Shown here one piece after another: positions 8,839 to 17,000 of a stretch of 64,000 nucleotides of DNA. Each line of letters opens with the position of its first letter. Within the stretch, counting starts at the first letter, position 1. The position numbers and the translations under genes are program-made. The stretch lies in NCBI RefSeq assembly GCF_025359345.1, contig NZ_JANYGQ010000010.1, forward strand, positions 1 through 64,000. Reading direction: 5' to 3'. The notes under the pieces were generated by a model. That model was not told the DNA's origin, ran no database searches, and saw only the letters and a program-made list of their open reading frames with translations. This DNA comes from Mucilaginibacter sp. (GTDB lineage: Bacteria; Bacteroidota; Bacteroidia; Sphingobacteriales; Sphingobacteriaceae).

Positions 8839-9616
8839 AAATTAAAAATGCTTTCCAATAAGTCTGTCCCCAATTACCCCAGTCTTTCATAGCGCTGTTT
8901 AGCGTTTTTAGCAAACCTTTGTTATCGGTAGGCTTACCTTTTTTGGGTGGCGTAAGTGCCTTGGCATCCACCACGCTTTCGGTTACCTTAGTGGCAAACC
9001 AGCTTATATTTTCATGCGGTAAAGCCACACCCAATATCATACCAGGCAGGCCGCTAAATGATTCGGGGCCGCCGGGCGTTGGTATTCTTTCGGTATAAAA
9101 AGCTACCACATACACCGAATCCAAAATAATGGCATTGGCGCGGCGGCAGGTATAACCGGCTATATCACGTGTTTCGTCGGTTATTTTCCATTTAATTTTC
9201 CGGGTGCTGTCTTTCACTAAAAACGTCTCTTCAAAAACAGATTTCTGGTTAATAAAGGTGCCTGTACTATAGTCGGTGAATATTGTATTGTTTTGGTTTA
9301 CCATAGCATTGTTACTGAAAAACATCCTGCTTTCTTCGGCTTCCACGGGTACAAACTGGGCCTTGTCGTCGGCAAAGCTCAGCGTGCTTTTTAGTTTTTT
9401 AAATTGAGGCTGGTTTTTACGGTACGAATCGTAGGCCTGCTCCAGCCAGGTATCGTCTTTATACTGGTCTACCTGTTTTTTTAAAAGGGCAAACATATTT
9501 ACCGACTTTTCATATTCAATTACGCCCGAGTTGGTGAAATGAGCATTTTGCGCAAATGCCGAAGTTATGCCAAGCAGCAAAGCGCCTATTAGTGTTATAA
9601 TTTTGGTCTTTGTCAT
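8837..9616 (-). CDS. GLPGLI family exported protein
   Basis: A 259-residue protein with a signal peptide (MTKTKIITLIGALLLGITSAFAQ). The family-defining motif appears as SGLPGMILGVALPHENISWF near residue 190, preceded by the TRDIAGYTCRRANAI strand typical of the family. GLPGLI proteins are confined to Bacteroidota and are usually encoded next to a TonB-dependent receptor, as here: the receiver of export or import partner lies 4 bp upstream on the same strand. Their role is unknown, possibly as periplasmic or surface partners of the receptor. The pair is surely one transcription unit. No catalytic residues can be named. Confidence 0.9.
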   Translation of the reverse strand: MTKTKIITLIGALLLGITSAFAQNAHFTNSGVIEYEKSVNMFALLKKQVDQYKDDTWLEQAYDSYRKNQPQFKKLKSTLSFADDKAQFVPVEAEESRMFFSNNAMVNQNNTIFTDYSTGTFINQKSVFEETFLVKDSTRKIKWKITDETRDIAGYTCRRANAIILDSVYVVAFYTERIPTPGGPESFSGLPGMILGVALPHENISWFATKVTESVVDAKALTPPKKGKPTDNKGLLKTLNSAMKDWGNWGQTYWKAFLI

Positions 9617-9620
9617 CTTT

Positions 9621-12428
9621 TTATTTTTTTGTGCTCAAGGCATTCATGCTATTAAAGTTCCAGGTTACTGTAAACATAAAATATCTTTTTATGGTAGTGT
9701 AGCTATTCTGCTGCAAATAGTTCCCATTTACCGAACGGCTAAAGCCTACGTTCTGGTTTAGCAGGTCATTGCCTGTTAATGCCAGTTTCAGATCATCGTT
9801 CTTAAAAAACGTTTTAACTATGCTGGCATTAAGCAGGGTCTTTTTCAGATCGTTATTAAAGGTCTGTGTTTTCGCTGTAAAGTCATAGTTTACGTCGGAT
9901 CCTATTTGGAATTTTCCGGGCAGGTAAAAGTTTACGTTACCATCGGCATTAAACCCTCTGCCATTATTATTTATATTGGTAAGCAATGACGATTTACTGA
10001 ACGTATAGCTAGGCCCGGCCGAAATGGAAACATCATATTTCTTTTCTTTATATTTCGAGAGCCGCAGCCGTCCGGAGTAAGTATTGTATGTGGTTTGATT
10101 CAGCGCACCGTTTGACAGGCTGTATGAAGTGCTGCCATTTGCGCTTACGTTGAGCCCCGCATTTATATCGAGTTTTTCAATTTTCTTATCATAATAAGTG
10201 TTAACATTAAAGTTAAATGGGGTTTTATTACTTAAATTAACATAATGAGTTACGGATTTGTCGGTAGCAAAGTCCGTAGTGACATCGCTTATGATAGGGT
10301 TGCTGGTAAACGAGTAATTTCCGAAAATATTAAACGACTCCCCCTTGATAACCTTATACGAGAAATACGACAGGCTGAACCTGTTCCTGAAAGAGGGCGT
10401 CAAATCCGGGTTGCCTACCACAAAATTGTTTGGGTTGTTGTTATCGGCTACGGGTTGTATCTGGTTAAGGCTTGGCTGAGCAGACGTACCGTTGTAATTT
10501 AAATTTACCGACTCCTGCTTTCCGATCTTATATTGGAAGTAAGCTTGCGGCGCCCAATTTATAAAGGTGCGTTTAAACGGCAAATCGGTAACCTGGTTTA
10601 GCTGGTCGAAGTTTACGCTTGATACTCTTGTACCAAAGTTAAAGGTGGTTTTTTTTGATTTTAAATTAAAAATAGCCCCCACCTGGTTTGATATTTCGTT
10701 TAACCTGTAGTCACTGCTATAGGCAGCTACCGGCACATCGTAGTTGCCCGGCGCCGACTGATCAAACGACTCCTGGTTTGAAGTTCCGTGGCTTGTTTTA
10801 AAAGCATAATTTGCTATAACCGAAAAGCTTTTAGTGATAGGCTCCGTATAGGTAGCATTGGTTGTAAGCACCGAGCTTTGGGTTGTGCTAGTTTTCTTCT
10901 GGTCGGTAAGCGCGGTGCTGTCAACAGCTCCGGCCGCGTCATAAAAGTCCTGGTTATATTTCAAAAAGCCATGCGAATTAGCCTGGTTTATGTTCTCAGC
11001 TACACTTAATGAAAATGTACGGCCTTTTTTCTTAAACTTTTTGGTGTAAAACGCGCTTACGTCAAATACTTTTCCGTCGGTGTTGTTGATTACATCCCGG
11101 GTGTTTGAGTTTACCTTGGCTCCGCTCTCGTACTGGCTCAAATAATCATAATTGCTGCGACTCTGGCCATGCTTTAAAGTGGCATCGAACATTATTTTAA
11201 GTGTCTGCGTTGTATCTAACTTTATATTAATCATACCATCAACTTTCTGACGGAAGATATAGTTATGATACGTCTTGTCCGATGCACTGTTTAGCGAACC
11301 CTGCGGCGTGTTGTTTTGGCTTAGCGTATTTTCAGTGCCATCAACTGTAAGCGATCCGATCTTATAATTAAAATTGAGCGTTGTGTTATCCTTATTAAGC
11401 TTAGTATCGTAGTGTACACCACCTGTACGCGCCAATGGTATGCCTTGGCCGTAATACTGGCCGCCAAACGAGTCGAGGCCGTCATCGCCTCCCCCGCTCA
11501 TAAAAAACATCATGCCGCCATCGTCGCCAAACTCTACGTTTGCGCCCATGGTGCCCAGCTTTTGGCTGTCGTCCCAGCCAAGCCCAACTTTGCCATTATT
11601 ACCGACGATACCGTATGCCGAAAATTTTGATTTGGCTTTAAAGCGGTTAAACAGCCCTGTGCCCTGGTAATAACCGTCAGAACCTGCACCACCTTCCAAT
11701 TTACCGAAATAACCGTTCTTTTTGTCTGCCTTCAATTGTATATTAATGGTCTTTGTCTTTTCACCATCGTCAATACCGGTAAAAGTAGCCTGGTCGCTTT
11801 TCTTGTCATAAAGCTGAACTTTGTCAACCATATCGGCACGCAGGTTTTTAGTTACCAGCGTGGGATCATCACCAAAAAACTCCTCGCCGTCAACCAGTAC
11901 TTTTGGTACGGTTTGGCCCTGAGCGGTAATCTTTCCATCTTTATCCACCTGTATGCCGGGCAGCTGTTTTAATAAATCTTCAACGGTGGCGTTGGGTTGT
12001 ATCTTAAATGCCCGGGGGTCAAATTCGGTGGTATCGCCTTTTATTTTTATGGCGGCACGGGTGCCTTTAATTATAACATCGGCCAGCAGCTTTGCTTTTA
12101 ACAGCATGCTTAATCTTCCAAAATCGTGGGTGTTTTTAGCGGAATCCAATGAAAAGCGCTCTACGTAATCAGCATAGTCCGGGTAAGTAACCAGCAATAT
12201 AAATTTGCCTTTCCTAAGGTTACCAATTGAAAATGCGCCGGAAGTATTTACCCTTGTAAATTTTACCAATGTCGAGTCTTTTTCGTTCAACACACTTACA
12301 GTTGTGTTGGCGAGTTTAGCGTTTGACGTGGTGTCGGCAACGGAGCCCTTAATTGAATAAGAGTTCTGGGCAAATGCCGAAAACGTTAGCAATAAACAGA
12401 AAGTTAAGAGCGTAATTGTGAGCTTCAT
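9621..12428 (-). CDS. TonB-dependent receptor-like outer membrane beta-barrel protein
   Basis: A 935-residue outer membrane protein. A signal peptide (MKLTITLLTFCLLLTFSAFAQ) is followed by a carboxypeptidase-regulatory-like beta-sandwich (about residues 23-115: YSIKGSVADTTSNAKLANTT), a plug domain (about 125-215: LLKQLPGIQVDKDGKI, PKVLVDGEEFFGDDPTLVTK) and a long barrel with alternating aromatic strands to the C-terminus. This is the OMP_b-brl_3 type of SusC-unlike receptors. The usual partner, a GLPGLI protein, follows 4 bp downstream. No TonB box was evident in the N-terminus, and no SusD gene is present, so the substrate is unknown; peptides or metal chelates are as likely as glycans. Confidence 0.88.
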   Translation of the reverse strand: MKLTITLLTFCLLLTFSAFAQNSYSIKGSVADTTSNAKLANTTVSVLNEKDSTLVKFTRVNTSGAFSIGNLRKGKFILLVTYPDYADYVERFSLDSAKNTHDFGRLSMLLKAKLLADVIIKGTRAAIKIKGDTTEFDPRAFKIQPNATVEDLLKQLPGIQVDKDGKITAQGQTVPKVLVDGEEFFGDDPTLVTKNLRADMVDKVQLYDKKSDQATFTGIDDGEKTKTINIQLKADKKNGYFGKLEGGAGSDGYYQGTGLFNRFKAKSKFSAYGIVGNNGKVGLGWDDSQKLGTMGANVEFGDDGGMMFFMSGGGDDGLDSFGGQYYGQGIPLARTGGVHYDTKLNKDNTTLNFNYKIGSLTVDGTENTLSQNNTPQGSLNSASDKTYHNYIFRQKVDGMINIKLDTTQTLKIMFDATLKHGQSRSNYDYLSQYESGAKVNSNTRDVINNTDGKVFDVSAFYTKKFKKKGRTFSLSVAENINQANSHGFLKYNQDFYDAAGAVDSTALTDQKKTSTTQSSVLTTNATYTEPITKSFSVIANYAFKTSHGTSNQESFDQSAPGNYDVPVAAYSSDYRLNEISNQVGAIFNLKSKKTTFNFGTRVSSVNFDQLNQVTDLPFKRTFINWAPQAYFQYKIGKQESVNLNYNGTSAQPSLNQIQPVADNNNPNNFVVGNPDLTPSFRNRFSLSYFSYKVIKGESFNIFGNYSFTSNPIISDVTTDFATDKSVTHYVNLSNKTPFNFNVNTYYDKKIEKLDINAGLNVSANGSTSYSLSNGALNQTTYNTYSGRLRLSKYKEKKYDVSISAGPSYTFSKSSLLTNINNNGRGFNADGNVNFYLPGKFQIGSDVNYDFTAKTQTFNNDLKKTLLNASIVKTFFKNDDLKLALTGNDLLNQNVGFSRSVNGNYLQQNSYTTIKRYFMFTVTWNFNSMNALSTKK

Positions 12429-12557
12429 ATGTTAGGTTTATCGAAAACTAAAATATAACTAAATTCTTAGTAATCGAAAACATTAACATAAATTAACACT
12501 TCTTATTGTATGGGCAATGCAATAAAATTGCAGTTAACTTATTTACAGGCAGTTAAT

Positions 12558-13451
12558 TTATTTAACAAGCAGTTTCGTAAAGGCCACGCTATCGCCATTA
12601 AAGGCATCAAAATCGGTTATGTGGTTAATGCCGTTTACTTTTGCCTTGTCGCTATGCTGCCAAAAAGCCCATATTGTTGTTTTTGCTACATCTAATTTAG
12701 GTTGATAGTAGTGGGCTATCCATAAGGTGTAATCGTCAAAATACCCCTCCAGATTATCCTGGTAAAATTTCACGCCGGAATATATTACCGGCTTTATTTT
12801 GGTTTTTGCCTCAATTTGCTTTAAAAATGACTTCAGCTCTTCGCGCATTTTCGCCGGGGCAACTCCGTTCAGTTCCTCAACATCTACCGCCATTGGTAAA
12901 TCGCCTTTTTCGGTTTTTACATTTTGCAGGAAAAACACCGCCTGCCACTTCCCGCTTGCCTTTGGCCTGAAATAGTGATAGGCACCGCAGATAATACCAG
13001 CCTTTGGCGCTTCGCGCCAGTTGCGCTGGAAATACGGGTCGACCAGCACTACACCCTCGGTAGCTTTTATAAAGGCAAAAGTGATGTGTACCTCATCTTC
13101 ACGCATGGCCTTTACCCTGTGCCAGTCAATTTTACCCTGGTAGGATGAAACGTCGATACCATGAATTGTATATTTATCGGGGATACGTATGTTGAAACTT
13201 TTGTAGGTGCGGTAATGCGGGTCGTGGCCAATATCGCGTATCCACCGCCAGGTTGAGGTGAAGGTTTTGATAACATAGCCGTAGTAAAAAGGCGAAAGTA
13301 GGATCAATAAAAAACCGGCAAGTGCAACTTTCCATTTTGTGGTAAAAGCGCTGCTTTTTTTCTTTTTAGGCTGATACTTTCTTTTGGGCGCAGGTTTTTT
13401 GGCCGCAGGAGTTTTTTTTGCAGGGGTGCCCTTTTTGTTTCCGGTTGTCAC
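12558..13451 (-). CDS. Membrane-anchored GH25 lysozyme-like muramidase
   Basis: A 297-residue protein with a very basic Lys/Pro/Ala-rich cytoplasmic head (residues 1-38), one membrane segment (about 43-62) and a GH25 domain. The domain begins GIDVSSYQGKIDWHRVKAM, continues FAFIKATEGVVLVDPYFQRN and AGIICGAYHYFRP, and has the acidic DVE motif (AVDVEELNG) of the active site. It likely cleaves the glycan strands of peptidoglycan from the periplasmic face. The start used is GTG (minus strand, 13451); there is no earlier ATG and the next Met lies inside the domain. A TATTTTTG element sits within 15 bp of this GTG, so the leader may be very short. The basic head is unusual for an exported hydrolase. 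Confidence 0.88.
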   Translation of the reverse strand: MTTGNKKGTPAKKTPAAKKPAPKRKYQPKKKKSSAFTTKWKVALAGFLLILLSPFYYGYVIKTFTSTWRWIRDIGHDPHYRTYKSFNIRIPDKYTIHGIDVSSYQGKIDWHRVKAMREDEVHITFAFIKATEGVVLVDPYFQRNWREAPKAGIICGAYHYFRPKASGKWQAVFFLQNVKTEKGDLPMAVDVEELNGVAPAKMREELKSFLKQIEAKTKIKPVIYSGVKFYQDNLEGYFDDYTLWIAHYYQPKLDVAKTTIWAFWQHSDKAKVNGINHITDFDAFNGDSVAFTKLLVK

Positions 13452-13517
13452 AATGGCAAAAATACAAGAACCTTTTTGTTATTTGTGGGTTAAAATTCAG
13501 TAACCAATATTTATAAA

Positions 13518-13859
13518 ATGGAAGCAGCAAAAACGGTGCAAAGCTTTTTACAAGCCCTAAATAACGAGGACTTTAAAGCCGCAAGGAATTATCTTGCCGA
13601 CAATGTAAAATTTATAGGCGTTATGGGCACCCGCGACGGTGGTGATGTATACATAGCCGATATGGAGAAAATGAAATTCAAATACGACATCAAAAAAGTA
13701 TTTGAAGACGATAATGACGTATCTGTTTTTTACGACATTAATATGGGTGGTAAAACTTTGTTTTGCAGCGGTTGGTACCATTTATCCCACGGCAAAATTG
13801 ATTCGATAAAAGTAATTTTCGATCCAAGGCCATTGTTTGAGAAGGAAGAGAAAAAGTAA
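13518..13859 (+). CDS. SnoaL-like/NTF2-fold protein
   Basis: A 113-residue soluble protein with the cone-shaped NTF2 fold pattern: an N-terminal helix pair (VQSFLQALNNEDFKAARNYL), the typical DNVKFIGVMGTRDGGDVYI strand set, and curved beta strands to the end (LFCSGWYHLSHGKIDSIKVI). Proteins of this type bind small ligands or act as enzymes with variable active sites; the polyketide-cyclase-like branch is called SnoaL. Nothing points to a specific reaction. It is divergent from the GH25 gene and has no operon partner downstream on the same strand within 150 bp. Confidence 0.7.
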   Translation: MEAAKTVQSFLQALNNEDFKAARNYLADNVKFIGVMGTRDGGDVYIADMEKMKFKYDIKKVFEDDNDVSVFYDINMGGKTLFCSGWYHLSHGKIDSIKVIFDPRPLFEKEEKK

Positions 13860-13961
13860 TTCCGTCATCGTAGTTGATTTTTTAAGCGCACGTTACAAAC
13901 CAGCATTTAATCGCCTCCCCTTCAAATCCCGCAGCTCGTGTATTAAAAAGCTTGCTAATGT

Positions 13962-13969
13962 TAAATTTG
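13962..13969 (+). promoter_or_regulatory. TAAATTTG -7 element
   Basis: A match to TAnnTTTG 46 bp before the ATG at 14015. No good -33 box was seen, so this is tentative. Confidence 0.3.
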
Positions 13970-14014
13970 GTTAATAGCTTGGTTGATATGTTTTAAAACT
14001 ATAATTTTACTTTA

Positions 14015-14356
14015 ATGCGTTTTTTAGCTGTTTTACTATCTGTTTGTGTATTGTTTCTATCTTCATCATTTCTGGAGATAAGCAAGCCTGCGCAATCTGT
14101 GGCCAAACACATGTGTTGCCCCGATATGAGCGGTAAAATGACGTGTGCTAAAAAGATGAAGGACCGAGAAAATGGCTGCAGCAAACAAGGCTGCACCATG
14201 ATATTTACCTGCGGACTTATCGGTTTTACAGTTGTTGAGCCACTGAACATTAAATTGAACGCCCCGCGTTTTGTTGAGAAACCAGTTTCCCTGAATAAAA
14301 TTGGTGATATATCTGCCTACCATGGCACCAACTGGAAACCGCCAAAAGCCTGTTAA
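14015..14356 (+). CDS. Small exported Cys-rich protein, 113 aa
   Basis: Starts MRFLAVLLSVCVLFLSSSFL, a signal peptide or anchor, followed by a cysteine- and methionine-rich central part: HMCCPDMSGKMTCAKKM, then NGCSKQGCTMIFTC. Six cysteines and four methionines within about 45 residues suggest a periplasmic metal-binding protein (copper- or other soft-metal-binding), but no known fold was recognised. The C-terminal part is polar and ends in Cys. The next gene, 61 bp downstream, is also a small exported Cys-rich protein, and the two probably form one operon with the terminator at 14624. Function inferred only from composition. Confidence 0.65.
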   Translation: MRFLAVLLSVCVLFLSSSFLEISKPAQSVAKHMCCPDMSGKMTCAKKMKDRENGCSKQGCTMIFTCGLIGFTVVEPLNIKLNAPRFVEKPVSLNKIGDISAYHGTNWKPPKAC

Positions 14357-14417
14357 TTAATACCCGGACAACCTAAACCGTTGTATTTATTAGTTAACAT
14401 TCAAATTTAAAATCAAA

Positions 14418-14606
14418 ATGAAAAAAATATGCTTAAGCGTTGTTGCGATATTATTCGCAACTGCTACCGTTATGGCTACCGAAGTTCCTGTTAAAGCTAA
14501 AAAAGCAAAACACGAAACCTGTAAAGTTTGCAATAAAGAAAAGTGTGCAAAGGATTCGAAATGTTCGCAGGAAAGCTGCGCGGAAAAATGCCCGATGAGC
14601 AACTAA
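14418..14606 (+). CDS. Small exported Cys/Lys-rich protein, 62 aa
   Basis: A signal peptide (MKKICLSVVAILFATATVMA) is followed by a ~42-residue mature peptide with repeated cysteine pairs: ETCKVCNKEKCAKDSKC, SQESCAEKCP. Seven mature cysteines in so small a peptide imply metal coordination or disulfides. It lies 61 bp after the related Cys-rich protein and just before a strong terminator, so it is likely the last gene of that unit. I recognise no named family. Confidence 0.7.
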   Translation: MKKICLSVVAILFATATVMATEVPVKAKKAKHETCKVCNKEKCAKDSKCSQESCAEKCPMSN

Positions 14607-14623
14607 TTTATCATTAGTTTACC

Positions 14624-14656
14624 GGCCTCTTGCCCTTGGCAGGGGGCCTTTTGTTT
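14624..14656 (+). terminator. Rho-independent terminator
   Basis: GGCCTCTTGCC - CTT - GGCAGGGGGCC hairpin (two G-U pairs) followed by TTTTGTTTT, 18 bp after the stop at 14606. Confidence 0.8.
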
Positions 14657-14921
14657 TACCACCACGCTGTTACCATTGACAACAAGCCGTTAATTTCCTG
14701 CACGTTTTTGTTCATCCGCCGAACCGGAGTTCATTATAACTTTTGTTGTTTTGCCGCTGCCAAATAAAGTCTTCGCACAGAGGCTGAAAACTCCGTCAAA
14801 AAAAACCAACATTTGCCATGCTATGGCCCTGCATTCTATAAAATGGAAACGAAAGTCCTCTTGCTGGAAAATTACAAAAAACAAAAAAGCTAATTCACTA
14901 ATTATCAGCAAACTAAATCAC
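14657..14921. other. Non-coding spacer before the receiver gene
   Basis: No convincing gene; the short open frames here lack family features. The end of the spacer carries the sigma-54-like promoter at 14922. Confidence 0.5.
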
Positions 14922-14937
14922 TGGCACTACATTGGCA
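14922..14937 (+). promoter_or_regulatory. Candidate sigma-54 promoter
   Basis: TGGCAC-TACAT-TGGCA resembles the sigma-54 consensus TGGCAC-N5-TTGC with one mismatch in the -12 box; the invariant GG and GC are 10 bp apart as required. Transcription would start near 14948, about 15 bp before the ATG at 14963. A sigma-54 activator is encoded at 21814-23160. Confidence 0.55.
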
Positions 14938-14962
14938 TTGCCAAGTGTATAATAAATTGACA

Positions 14963-15403
14963 ATGGAGACCAACAATAACATGCGGATATTTTTAGTGGA
15001 TGATGATGCTTTTTGCATGAACATATATAAACAACATCTTAACAGCCTTGGGTATTACGATGTTGTGGGCTTTAGCAACGGTCCTGATTGTTTAAATAAC
15101 TTAAGCTTTAAACCCGATGTTATCTTTCTTGATCACGGCATGGATTTTTTGACCGGCCTTGAGGTATTAAAAAAAATAAGGGTTTCCAATCCGGATATTT
15201 TCGTGATCTTCCTTTCGGGGCAGGCAAACCTGCTTACGGCTGTAAAAGCATTAAAACTGGGTGCAACCGATTACATTGTTAAAGGAATATACGACCTTAC
15301 CAATATAACCAAAGTATTAAATACAATTAAAAGCACCATGAGCCTGAAAAGAAACGTGATTGAAGCCGAGTATATTGAAAGGTTGCTACAATCAACCAAA
15401 TAG
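14963..15403 (+). CDS. Stand-alone response regulator receiver
   Basis: A single CheY-like domain of about 146 residues. The acidic triad is DDD at residues 13-15, the phosphorylation site D57 (FLDHGMDFLTGL), the beta4 LSG (threonine replaced by serine) and the beta5 lysine VKG. No output domain follows, so it may act as a phosphate relay to the neighbouring kinases or bind a partner. I start it at the ATG 14963 (METNNNMRIF), 18 bp inside a longer frame that opens with GTG at 14945, because the sigma-54 promoter would initiate near 14948. The gene converges with the kinase operon (15501). Confidence 0.87.
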   Translation: METNNNMRIFLVDDDAFCMNIYKQHLNSLGYYDVVGFSNGPDCLNNLSFKPDVIFLDHGMDFLTGLEVLKKIRVSNPDIFVIFLSGQANLLTAVKALKLGATDYIVKGIYDLTNITKVLNTIKSTMSLKRNVIEAEYIERLLQSTK

Positions 15404-15500
15404 ACTGTCCTGGCCGGCGAGGGCTTACGCATTATGCAACAATTAGCGTATTAGCCAATAACTCGCAAGTGGATATATTTTTGTATCGTCTCCCAAAAAG

Positions 15501-17000
15501 CTAGTAGAGGTACTTTTTAATTTTTATGATCAAATCGTCAGGATTAAAAGGCTTTACCACATAGTCCTGCATCCCACACTCAATTACCCTATCGCGCACG
15601 TTACTGGTTGCCGACGCTGTTATTGCCACAATAGGCGTATCCTGGTTAAACTCCCTGATCCTTGTAGTTGCAGTATAACCGTCCATAACCGGCATTTGCA
15701 GGTCCATCAATACCAAATCATAGCTTTGCTGTTGCATCATTTGAACAGCTATTTCGCCATTATCGGCTACGTCAACAATAGCGTTCCAACCTTCAAGTAA
15801 CTGGGTGGCATATAGAACATTAAACAAAGTATCTTCAACAAGCAGCAATCTTTTGTTTTTTAAGCTGAAACCTGCAATGTCATTTTCAAGTTGATCTACC
15901 TTTTCAGCATCAACAGTATTAAGTTCCAGCGTAAAATGAAATTTCGAACCTTTATCTAGCTCCGACTCAACTACTATATCGCTTTTAAACAGCCCCAGTA
16001 TGCGGCGGCTTATGGCAAGGCCCAGCCCTGTGCCGCCATACTGCCTGGTGATAGATGTTGAAGCCTGCATAAAAGGCACGAAAATATTCTGCAGGTTTTC
16101 CCTTGCAATACCCACTCCCGTGTCATGAACCGAAAAATGAAGCACTGCCGAACCTGACTTTAATTTCTGCAAATCAATACGAACCGAAATAAAGCCGCGA
16201 TGGGTAAACTTAACTGCGTTTGATACCAGGTTGTTTAATACCTGCCCAAGCCTCAGGGCATCGCCCATAAAATAATCAGGCAGCCTTTCGTCAAGGTTTA
16301 ATGAAATCCTGTTTTCACGCTCATTGGCACTATTGATGTTGGCTGACACGATATCCTTAGTCAGCTTTTTTATGCTGAAAGGCGAATATTCCAAATCGAG
16401 CTTACCCGCTTCTATTTTATTAAAATCAAGTATATCGTTAATCAATACCAACAGGTTGTCTGATGCTGTTTTTAAGGTCGACAGGTTATCAACCTGGTCG
16501 GCGCGGGGGTTATTTTTAAGCAAAAGGTGCCCCATTCCTATTACTGCGTTTAAAGGGGTCCGTATTTCGTGGCTTATTATCGATAGGAATTCCGATTTAG
16601 CCAGGCTGGCTTTTTCGGCATCGTCTATTGCAATCAGCAATTGTGATTCAACTTGTTTGCGCCTGTTAATTTCTTCGTTCAGCAGGTCAACAATTTCAAG
16701 CAGGTCATTATCGCTGCTGATAACGTCACTGCTGCTATCGGCCTTTATATTGTTAAATGTTTCTTTAAGTTTTGTAATTGATAGTTTTCTTACATCAACC
16801 TCGTCCTTCAGTTTTTGGTTAATTTCCCCAAATTCTTCTTGGCTTACCATAAATGCATGGTCAGACAACTCCTTATCCCTGTCATAAGCTGCATACGAAT
16901 CATTTACCGCTTCAATAAAACGGATAAAATGTTTGTTGGCAAGTAATTCGGGAGTCGAGTATTTTTTAAGTTGTCTTTCTAATAATTTATGGTTTGGCAT
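15501..17000 (-). CDS. Hybrid histidine kinase (HisKA-HATPase-receiver)
   Basis: A 499-residue cytoplasmic kinase. The first ~125 residues are helical and hydrophilic without a recognised sensor domain, and lead by coiled coil into HisKA (SIISHEIRTPLNAVIGM, H144), a HATPase with N-box and G boxes (about 240-365; GVGIARENLQNIF, GGTGLGLAIS), and a C-terminal receiver (about 380-499; LMDLQMPVMDGY with phospho-Asp, KPF at beta5). It is the last gene of a minus-strand trio, and its start overlaps the end of the FIST gene by 14 bp, so translational coupling is likely. Without its own sensor domain it may read the FIST protein's signal; that is inference from gene order. Confidence 0.92.
   Translation of the reverse strand: MPNHKLLERQLKKYSTPELLANKHFIRFIEAVNDSYAAYDRDKELSDHAFMVSQEEFGEINQKLKDEVDVRKLSITKLKETFNNIKADSSSDVISSDNDLLEIVDLLNEEINRRKQVESQLLIAIDDAEKASLAKSEFLSIISHEIRTPLNAVIGMGHLLLKNNPRADQVDNLSTLKTASDNLLVLINDILDFNKIEAGKLDLEYSPFSIKKLTKDIVSANINSANERENRISLNLDERLPDYFMGDALRLGQVLNNLVSNAVKFTHRGFISVRIDLQKLKSGSAVLHFSVHDTGVGIARENLQNIFVPFMQASTSITRQYGGTGLGLAISRRILGLFKSDIVVESELDKGSKFHFTLELNTVDAEKVDQLENDIAGFSLKNKRLLLVEDTLFNVLYATQLLEGWNAIVDVADNGEIAVQMMQQQSYDLVLMDLQMPVMDGYTATTRIREFNQDTPIVAITASATSNVRDRVIECGMQDYVVKPFNPDDLIIKIKKYLY

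Noticed and set aside
14945..14962. GTG start of the lone receiver gene
   Set aside because: The sigma-54-like promoter would start transcription near 14948, and the fold begins after the ATG at 14963.
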